This document shows positions 58,344 through 64,000 of a stretch of 64,000 nt of DNA, in pieces (within the stretch, counting starts at the first letter, position 1; each line of letters begins with the position of its first letter). The stretch comes from JAJAZB01 sp965249815 (GTDB taxonomy: Bacteria; Bacteroidota; Bacteroidia; Cytophagales; Spirosomataceae). The notes below the pieces were generated by a model that saw only the letters and a list, made by a program, of their open reading frames with translations, made no database searches and had not been told where the DNA came from. The translations under genes and the position numbers were made by a program. Where the stretch lies: contig CBDFMV010000003.1 in assembly GCA_965249815.1 (NCBI GenBank), positions 930,001-994,000 of the forward strand, given 5' to 3'.

Positions 58344-59180
58344 TTAAGCATTGACAAAATTCACCAGCGTCCCAATCGGATCGATGGTAATGCGGACTTC
58401 GTCGCCTGCCTGAAGCGTGAACGGGTGGTCGGGCACGATGCCGGTGCCGGTCATCATGAAAACGCCGGTCGGGAAGGAGCATTCCCGGAACAAAAACTCG
58501 ATGAGTTCGGTAAACGAGCGCTTGATGCGGTCAATGGTCACGTCGCCGTAAAACACCGTCTCGCCGCTTCGATTAATTTGTAACTCGATTTTCGTAGTGG
58601 GCGGCAGGGGGTTCTCCGTTACGAAAATGCCCGGCCCCAGCCCGGCGCAGCGGTCGTACACCTTCGCCTGTGGCAGGTAGAGCGGGTTTTCACCCTCGAT
58701 GCTCCGCGAACTCATGTCGTTGCCGACGGTATAGCCGATGAGCTTGCCCGACGGCGTGATGACCAGCGTAAGTTCGGGTTCGGGCACGTCCCAGGTCGAG
58801 TCTTTGCGGATGTTGACGCCGCCGCCGGTGCCCACGGCGCGGCGGGCGGTGCCTTTAAAAAACAGTTCGGGGCGTTCGGCGTCGTACACTTTGTCGTAGA
58901 ACGTGGCCCCGCCCGACTCCGCCGATTCTTCCATCCGGGCCACTTTGCTGCGCTGGTAGGTCACGCCCGACGCCCAGATTTCCTGGCTGCCGATGGGCGA
59001 TTCGAAAGTCTGCGCGGCCAGCCATTCGGCCCCGCCGACGGGTTGCAGGCGAGCCTTCTCCAAAGTCAGGTAGTCGGCCAGATCGTCACGGACGAGCAAC
59101 GAATCCCAGTCGTCTTCGAGTTGGTAAGCGAAGCTGTCGTACTGGAGCAGCGGGCCGGAGGAGGTTTTGTAAAGGTGCAT
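58344..59180 (-). CDS. Fumarylacetoacetate hydrolase-family protein
   Basis: 278 aa. FAH-fold enzyme: ASGVTYQRSKVAR near the N-terminus of the domain, metal-binding acidic residues in DVPEPELTLV, followed by GYTVGNDMSSRSIEG, which holds the conserved Asp. The C-terminal MTGTGIVPDHPFTLQAGDEVRI is standard. Sub-families include 2-keto-3-deoxypentonate dehydratases. Given the aldehyde dehydrogenase immediately downstream, dehydration of 2-keto-3-deoxy-pentonate to alpha-ketoglutaric semialdehyde is the best guess. That is inference. Confidence 0.88.
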   Translation of the reverse strand: MHLYKTSSGPLLQYDSFAYQLEDDWDSLLVRDDLADYLTLEKARLQPVGGAEWLAAQTFESPIGSQEIWASGVTYQRSKVARMEESAESGGATFYDKVYDAERPELFFKGTARRAVGTGGGVNIRKDSTWDVPEPELTLVITPSGKLIGYTVGNDMSSRSIEGENPLYLPQAKVYDRCAGLGPGIFVTENPLPPTTKIELQINRSGETVFYGDVTIDRIKRSFTELIEFLFRECSFPTGVFMMTGTGIVPDHPFTLQAGDEVRITIDPIGTLVNFVNA

Positions 59181-59201
59181 TTGGGGTTCAGGGTTTAGAG
59201 A

Positions 59202-59250
59202 TTAGGGTTTAGAGTTTCTAACGGCGACAACCCTGAACTCTAAACCCTAA
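59202..59250. repeat. Heptamer-built hairpin
   Basis: Arms 59202-59216 and 59236-59250 (15 bp perfect), 19-nt loop. Heptamers GTTCAGG, GTTTAGA, GATTAGG, GTTTAGA; close relative of the hairpin at 302-354. It lies between the kup stop and the FAH gene start. Confidence 0.85.
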
Positions 59251-59262
59251 ACACTCAGCAAT

Positions 59263-61212
59263 TTACGCAGAGATCCGCTTAAGCCGGACGTTTTCGGCGG
59301 GACGGATAATCAGGGGGACTTTTTCGACTTTTACAGAAGAACTATCCAGGCCAAACCACTTGTCCTCGGAATTGGTGAACGACTTGACGAAGAAGTACGC
59401 CTCCATCGTAATGCGCTCAAAAAAGGGCAATTCATTTTCGTAGGAAAGGAATTTTTCGAGTACCACGAAGCGAAAATCGCCGATGACGTTCTGGCGGCTG
59501 AGCGACTCGTAGCGGCTGGTGATGTCCACTTCCTTGTTTTTCACCAAATCTTCGATCACTTTCCGGAAGTAGAGGTTAATGCGCTGCTCGACCCGGAAAC
59601 CGAGTTTAAACGTCACTTTGATGGCATCGTCGGGCGCGATGACGTTCACTTTGTACTCCATCGTGTAGGGATCGTCCACTGTATCCACGTGAACAAACCA
59701 GTAGATGTCGGCGCGTTTGGGACGTTTCTGAAAAATGGAATAAATAATTTTCGACTCGATTTCATTGGCCCGCGAGGCGTTGCTCATGAAAACCAGGTGG
59801 GTAGCGTACTTCGGGATGCTGTCGTCGGTACTCAACTCACGCAGTGGCTCAATGTACTGGTCGAGTTTGACGTATTCCGTCAGGCGGGCTTTGATGTTGA
59901 AGGCCCGCAACCAGATGATCATCACCCCGGCGATGGTTATGCCAATCAGCAACGACACCCAGCCCCCGTGGACGAATTTAACCAGATTGGCCACCAGAAA
60001 CGATCCTTCGATGGCCACATACACCACCAGAAACAACAACACGCCCCACATGTTATAGCGGTGCGTGTAGAGGTAGTACGACATCAGGGCGGTGGTCATC
60101 AACATGGTAATCGTAATGGCCAGGCCGTAGGCGGCTTCCATGTTCGACGATTCTCGGAAGTACAGCACCACGCCCACGCAACCCATCCAGAGGAGGAAAT
60201 TCACGCTCGGCACGTAAAGCTGGCCCTTTTGGTCGGAGGGAAAAACCAGCCGCACTTTCGGCCAGAGGTTTAGCCGAATGGCTTCGCTGATGAGTGTAAA
60301 CGACCCCGAAATCAAAGCCTGGCTCGCAATGACCGCTGCTACGGTAGCGATGATAATGCCCGGCAACTGAAACCATTCAGGCATGAGTTCATAAATCGGT
60401 TTGCGGTCGCCGAGTAGCTGGCCCTGCTGGGTAATGAGCCAGGCACCCTGCCCGAAGTATTGCAGCAAGAGGCAGGTTTTCACCAATACCCAGCTCACAC
60501 GAATGTTGCCGCGTCCACAGTGCCCCAGGTCGGAGTAAAGCGCCTCGGCCCCCGTCGTACACAAAAACACGGCCCCCAGCAACCAAAAGCCACCCGGTTT
60601 ATCGACGAGCAGTTCGTAGGCGTAATACGGATTGACAGCCTTGAGGACGGTCCAGTTCTGGGCGACATGGATAAGGCCAAAAATGCCCAGCATGGCAAAC
60701 CACACGAACATGATCGGCCCAAACGAGCGCCCCACCACCTTCGTGCCGAGTGCCTGAATCAGAAAAAGCAGGGTCAGAATGACGAGGATGATGTACAAAA
60801 TGTACTCGTCCAGGTTCGGGTAAGGCGTCCGTAACCCTTCCACGGCGGACGCCACCGAAATGGGCGGCGTGATGATGCCGTCGGCCAGGAGCGCCGCACC
60901 CCCGATGATGGCCGGGATGGTAAGCCACTTGGCGTGGCGACGCACAAGCGTGTAGAGGGCGAAGATTCCGCCTTCTCCCCGGTTGTCGGCCCGCAAAATC
61001 AGCGTGACGTACTTGACGGTGGTTTGCAGGGTCAGCGTCCAGAAAATGCACGAGAGTGCTCCCAGCACCACGTCCTGCTCGATTCGCGCCGTACCGATAA
61101 CTGCCGACATCACGTAAAGCGGCGAGGTGCCAATGTCGCCGTAGATGATGCCCAGCGCCACCAGCAACCCCGCCGCCGTGACTTTATCAAAATTCTTTTT
61201 ATGCTCGTCCAT
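59263..61212 (-). CDS. kup: KUP-family potassium uptake protein
   Basis: 649 aa from ATG 61212 (MDEHKKNFDKVTAAG). About twelve membrane helices in the first 450 residues, with the KUP signature ALGIIYGDIGTSPLYV at residues ~16-31 and GGIFALYTLVRR in the third helix region. ALYSDLGHCGRGNIRVSW is another family hallmark. A ~200-residue cytoplasmic C-terminal domain follows. It imports potassium, probably with protons. A consensus promoter lies about 50 nt upstream of the ATG. Not in an operon with its neighbours. Confidence 0.96.
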   Translation of the reverse strand: MDEHKKNFDKVTAAGLLVALGIIYGDIGTSPLYVMSAVIGTARIEQDVVLGALSCIFWTLTLQTTVKYVTLILRADNRGEGGIFALYTLVRRHAKWLTIPAIIGGAALLADGIITPPISVASAVEGLRTPYPNLDEYILYIILVILTLLFLIQALGTKVVGRSFGPIMFVWFAMLGIFGLIHVAQNWTVLKAVNPYYAYELLVDKPGGFWLLGAVFLCTTGAEALYSDLGHCGRGNIRVSWVLVKTCLLLQYFGQGAWLITQQGQLLGDRKPIYELMPEWFQLPGIIIATVAAVIASQALISGSFTLISEAIRLNLWPKVRLVFPSDQKGQLYVPSVNFLLWMGCVGVVLYFRESSNMEAAYGLAITITMLMTTALMSYYLYTHRYNMWGVLLFLVVYVAIEGSFLVANLVKFVHGGWVSLLIGITIAGVMIIWLRAFNIKARLTEYVKLDQYIEPLRELSTDDSIPKYATHLVFMSNASRANEIESKIIYSIFQKRPKRADIYWFVHVDTVDDPYTMEYKVNVIAPDDAIKVTFKLGFRVEQRINLYFRKVIEDLVKNKEVDITSRYESLSRQNVIGDFRFVVLEKFLSYENELPFFERITMEAYFFVKSFTNSEDKWFGLDSSSVKVEKVPLIIRPAENVRLKRISA

Positions 61213-61263
61213 ACCACTGAAAAACCGGCGTCGGCTCGTTGAAAACGCCTTTTTAAAGAGGCA

Positions 61264-61292
61264 CAAAGTTAACCGATTTCCCTAAAGGCCAA
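61264..61292 (-). promoter_or_regulatory. Promoter of kup
   Basis: On the minus strand TTG (61292-61290), 18-nt spacer, TAACTTTG (61271-61264), matching the Bacteroidota consensus. Confidence 0.6.
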
Positions 61293-61309
61293 GCCGCGCA
61301 GCAAGTTTC

Positions 61310-61972
61310 TCAACGTTTCGGCTGCCCGAACAAAAAGCCCGCCGTCACGCCCAGCGTGGCGTTGCGGACTTTGCTGCTTCCCGACCCCGGCGTCACGTTC
61401 ACCAAGCCCAGGTTGTAGTTCAGCCCCAGCACCAGCGGGCCGAGTTCGGCACCCACCGCCAGGCTGCCGCCAAAATCGCCGCGCTTGAGTTCGGCCCCGC
61501 TGCTGGTGCCGAAGCTGATGTCCGAGGTTTGTTCCACCCCGCTCGATTTCACGTTTTTCTTACCCCCAACCGCGTAGGCGAAATACGGACCGAGGCCACC
61601 AAACAACCGAACGGAGTTGCCCAGGGCTATTTTTCCCAGCGCCAGCACAGGCACTTCCACGTAGAGCGGGCTGTAGGTACCCTTGACGTCGAGGCCGTTG
61701 GTGATAAACCCGAAGGGGTAGTTGACCTTGTATCCTTTGCTGCTTAGCAGCAGGGCGGGTTGAATCGAGAAATGGCGCGTGATGCCCACGTCGGCCAGCA
61801 CCCCGGCCTGCCACGCAGCCCGCGAACTGAAGGAACCTTCGCCTTTTTGGCCGGAAATCACGACGGTGGATGAATTGAGACCGCCTTTCACGCCGAAGCG
61901 CACCTGGGCGTGCAGGAGGTGGCTGGCCGACAACAGCGTGGTCAGCAAGAGAAATTGACGCATTTTTTGCAT
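61310..61972 (-). CDS. Small outer-membrane beta-barrel protein
   Basis: 220 aa with a signal peptide (cleavage near LLHAQ, residue ~23). The start could also be the second ATG at 61963. The mature protein has alternating hydrophobic strands typical of the eight-stranded porin family (PorT/OmpW-like): VRFGVKGGLNSST, GVLADVGITRHFSIQPALLLSSKGYKV, YVEVPVLALGKIALG, LNYNLGLVNVTP, ending near GVTAGFLFGQ. Likely sits in the outer membrane; role unknown. Divergent from eno across 272 nt in which no strong promoter match was found. Confidence 0.85.
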   Translation of the reverse strand: MQKMRQFLLLTTLLSASHLLHAQVRFGVKGGLNSSTVVISGQKGEGSFSSRAAWQAGVLADVGITRHFSIQPALLLSSKGYKVNYPFGFITNGLDVKGTYSPLYVEVPVLALGKIALGNSVRLFGGLGPYFAYAVGGKKNVKSSGVEQTSDISFGTSSGAELKRGDFGGSLAVGAELGPLVLGLNYNLGLVNVTPGSGSSKVRNATLGVTAGFLFGQPKR

Positions 61973-62244
61973 GGGATGAAGTGTTAAACGAGCCGACGGG
62001 CCGATTCAGGCGTTAACCAAAACCGTGCCCCGTGCCGTCGGGTGAAAAAACAGGGTTTCAGAAAAAGTACGCAAATGACGGGGATTTGGTTTTCGGGGTG
62101 CTTCTGCCCGCGATTTAGTCGCTGACTGTGAACAAATTCCACGGCAAGCCAACGGAGGAGGCCCCATCTCCCGCCGATTTTGCGTTATTTTGCGCCGACA
62201 AACCACGTCGGTTTCCCATTTTTCCAACCCAACGACTCTTTCCC

Positions 62245-63522
62245 ATGAGTACCATCCAGTACGTTCACGCCCGGCAAATTCTCGACTCGCGGGGCAACCC
62301 CACCGTTGAAGTCGACGTTCGCACCGAAAACGGCTTTCTGGGCCGCGCCGCCGTGCCTTCGGGCGCTTCGACGGGCGTTCACGAAGCCGTCGAACTTCGC
62401 GACGACGACAAGAAAGTGTACGTCGGCAAGGGCGTGCTGAAAGCCGTCGAGAACGTCAACGAGGTGATTTACCCCGAACTTTTGGGCATTTCGGTTTTCG
62501 AGCAAAACCTGATCGACCGGCTTATGATCGACCTCGACGGCACGGCCAACAAGGGCAAACTCGGGGCCAACGCCATTCTGGGTGTGTCGCTGGCGGTGGC
62601 CAAAGCCGCCGCGCAGGAAGCCGGATTGCCGCTGTTCCGCTACATCGGCGGGGTGAACGCCAACACGCTGCCCGTGCCGATGATGAACATCCTTAACGGG
62701 GGTTCGCACGCCGACAACTCGATTGATTTTCAGGAATTTATGGTTATGCCCGCCAAAGCCGACAGCTTTTCGCAGGCACTGCGGATGGGCACCGAAGTGT
62801 TTCACACTCTGAAAGGCGTACTGAAATCGAAAGGCTACTCGACCAACGTCGGCGACGAAGGCGGTTTTGCGCCCAACATCAAGTCGAACGAGGAGGCCAT
62901 CGAAATCGTGTTGCAGGCCATCGAAAAGGCTGGTTACAAACCCGGTGAAGACATTTTCATCGCGATGGATGCCGCCGCTTCGGAGTTTTACGACGCCGAA
63001 AAAGGGCTGTACACCTTCAAGAAATCGGACGGCAAGCAGCTCACTTCGCACGAAATGGCGGCGTACTGGAAAACCTGGGCCGACAAATACCCCATCATTT
63101 CCATTGAAGACGGCATGGCCGAGGACGACTGGGACGGCTGGGCCGAACAGACTCGCCTGCTGGGCAAGCAAATCCAGTTGGTCGGCGACGATTTGTTCGT
63201 CACCAACGTAACGCGCCTCCAGCAGGGCATCGAAGCGGGCGTGGCCAACGCCGTGCTGGTGAAGGTGAACCAGATTGGTTCGCTCACCGAAACCATCGAT
63301 ACGGTGAATTTGGCCAAGCGCAACTCCTACAAAAACATCATGTCGCACCGCTCGGGCGAAACCGAGGATTCGACCATCGCCGACCTGGCCGTGGCCCTCA
63401 ACACGGGCCAAATCAAGACCGGCTCGGCCTCGCGCTCCGACCGCATGGCCAAGTACAACCAGCTCCTCCGCATCGAGGAAGAGTTGGGCGAAACGGCGTA
63501 CTTTCCGGGACTTAAATTTTAA
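62245..63522 (+). CDS. eno: Enolase
   Basis: 425 aa from ATG 62245 (MSTIQYVHARQILDSRGNPTVEVDV), the canonical N-terminus. It converts 2-phosphoglycerate to phosphoenolpyruvate. Landmarks are PSGASTGVHEA, the metal-site region with FIAMDAAASEF and SIEDGMAEDDW, LVKVNQIGS with the catalytic lysine loop, and SHRSGETEDSTIADLAV. The 3' gap holds a perfect 26-bp heptamer/octamer hairpin before the next gene, with which it may be co-transcribed. Confidence 0.98.
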   Translation: MSTIQYVHARQILDSRGNPTVEVDVRTENGFLGRAAVPSGASTGVHEAVELRDDDKKVYVGKGVLKAVENVNEVIYPELLGISVFEQNLIDRLMIDLDGTANKGKLGANAILGVSLAVAKAAAQEAGLPLFRYIGGVNANTLPVPMMNILNGGSHADNSIDFQEFMVMPAKADSFSQALRMGTEVFHTLKGVLKSKGYSTNVGDEGGFAPNIKSNEEAIEIVLQAIEKAGYKPGEDIFIAMDAAASEFYDAEKGLYTFKKSDGKQLTSHEMAAYWKTWADKYPIISIEDGMAEDDWDGWAEQTRLLGKQIQLVGDDLFVTNVTRLQQGIEAGVANAVLVKVNQIGSLTETIDTVNLAKRNSYKNIMSHRSGETEDSTIADLAVALNTGQIKTGSASRSDRMAKYNQLLRIEEELGETAYFPGLKF

Positions 63523-63527
63523 ATTTT

Positions 63528-63597
63528 GAATGAGTGAATGAAAGAATGAGTGAATAGAAAGACGGCCTTTTTCACTCATTCTTTCATTCACTCATTC
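63528..63597. repeat. Perfect 26-bp hairpin built from octamers
   Basis: Arms 63528-63553 and 63572-63597, 18-nt loop. Arms are near-tandem octamers GAATGAGT, GAATGAAA, GAATGAGT. It lies in the eno to DivIC-like gap, starting 6 nt after the eno stop codon. Confidence 0.9.
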
Positions 63598-63609
63598 ACT
63601 CATTCTCCC

Positions 63610-63915
63610 ATGCTCCGACGCCTCCGCTCCCTCAATTTCTACTGGCTGACGGGCCTGGGGCTGCTGGTGTGGGTGCTGGCCTTCGACGCCAACGACCTCA
63701 TCACCCAGGGGCGGATGCACTACAAACTCTGGGAATTGCGGCGCGAACAGGCGTATTACCGCGAACAAATCCGGGCTGTGGAACGCGAACGCCGCGAGGT
63801 CATGGGTTCGCCGGACCTGGTCGAGAAGTTTGCCCGCGAAAAATACCTGATGAAAAAACCCAACGAGGACGTGTTCGTCATTGTCGACGAGAAAAACGAG
63901 CCGCTGGAAAAGTAG
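63610..63915 (+). CDS. Septum formation initiator (FtsB/DivIC)-like protein
   Basis: 101 aa from ATG 63610. Short basic N-terminus, one membrane helix (FYWLTGLGLLVWVLAF), then a coiled coil (KLWELRREQAYYREQIRAVERERREVM) and the family end EKFAREKYLMKKPNEDVFVI. Bitopic divisome protein that scaffolds late division proteins. It follows eno, the same gene order as in many other bacteria. Confidence 0.9.
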   Translation: MLRRLRSLNFYWLTGLGLLVWVLAFDANDLITQGRMHYKLWELRREQAYYREQIRAVERERREVMGSPDLVEKFAREKYLMKKPNEDVFVIVDEKNEPLEK

Positions 63916-63921
63916 CGTGGA

Positions 63922-63971
63922 GCAGGATGCAAGGGGTTAAGTGCATTTGCCCACTGCCCCTTGCCTCCTGC
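63922..63971. repeat. Hairpin after the DivIC-like gene
   Basis: Arms 63922-63936 and 63957-63971 pair over 15 bp with one mismatch, loop 20 nt. Words GCAGGAT and GCAAGGG recall the heptamer build. Confidence 0.7.
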
Positions 63972-63990
63972 CACCCTGTCCTGAATTTTC

Positions 63991-64000
63991 ATGAACAAAA
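63991..64000 (+). CDS. Possible start of the next gene (cut by the window end)
   Basis: ATGAACAAAA at the very end could be an N-terminus MNK. Only three codons are present, so nothing can be said of its product. Confidence 0.3.

Noticed and set aside
62185..63591. 468-codon minus-strand frame over enolase
   Set aside because: Antisense to eno, whose motifs are unambiguous.
1..64000. tRNA, rRNA, insertion sequence or prophage genes
   Set aside because: None was recognised on reading both strands. No transposase or integrase motifs appear in any plausible frame. A dedicated tRNA search could not be run.

Overview
The window is a high-GC chromosomal segment from a member of the Bacteroidota, most likely order Cytophagales (Spirosoma-like). 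The grounds are two SusC/SusD pairs, the rimP-nusA-infB operon with a very long IF-2, a DUF4834-type protein, a carbamoyl-phosphate synthase large subunit without its regulatory domain, and promoters of the Bacteroidota type (TTG, 18-21 nt, TAnnTTTG). No rRNA, tRNA, CRISPR array or insertion sequence was recognised. No gene-free stretch is longer than about 310 bases.

Layout. 1-3.8 kb: a truncated TauE/SafE permease, a molybdopterin-binding-fold protein, moaA diverging from moaDE, and a membrane-anchored EEP-family phosphatase/nuclease. 4-9.2 kb: rimP-nusA-infB behind a strong promoter and a leader hairpin, ending in a clear terminator. 9.3-17 kb: a BatA-like membrane protein, a second FtsZ-like GTPase, an FMN alpha-hydroxy-acid oxidase, folA, fmt, greA (with its own leader hairpin), HIT and YciI proteins. 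17-25.6 kb: an exported sugar-oxidation block with a TIM-barrel isomerase, a di-haem peroxidase, two GMC oxidoreductases, an SMP-30 lactonase and a gluconate-dehydrogenase subunit 3, interrupted by a toxin-antitoxin pair whose toxin is frameshifted. 25.7-36 kb: two SUS loci; the SusC of one has an in-frame amber codon just after its signal peptide. 36-43 kb: an exported amidohydrolase, Uma2 protein, SDR, Tat-exported enolase-superfamily enzyme, BASS transporter, RraA-like protein. 43-46 kb: nrdB, a lipoprotein gene broken by a 10-bp tandem duplication, and a two-gene cassette (small basic protein plus a TIR/deoxyribosyltransferase-like protein) that is the best candidate here for an undescribed defence-type module. 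46-64 kb: carB, Uma2, a CocE-type hydrolase, aldo/keto reductase, NUDIX, DUF4834, prmC, MoxR ATPase, a sugar-nucleotide epimerase, an aldehyde dehydrogenase with an FAH-family enzyme (consistent with oxidative pentose breakdown), kup, a small outer-membrane barrel, eno and a DivIC/FtsB-like protein.

The strongest sequence-level novelty is in the gaps. At least a dozen intergenic hairpins share one architecture: each arm is made of about three degenerate tandem heptamers, but the heptamer differs from locus to locus. In addition there is a ten-unit, exactly 21-nt array after the di-haem peroxidase that could encode heptad repeats. Three genes carry what look like recent inactivating lesions (nonsense, 10-bp duplication, small indel), so either this lineage is losing these functions or the assembly should be checked at those positions.
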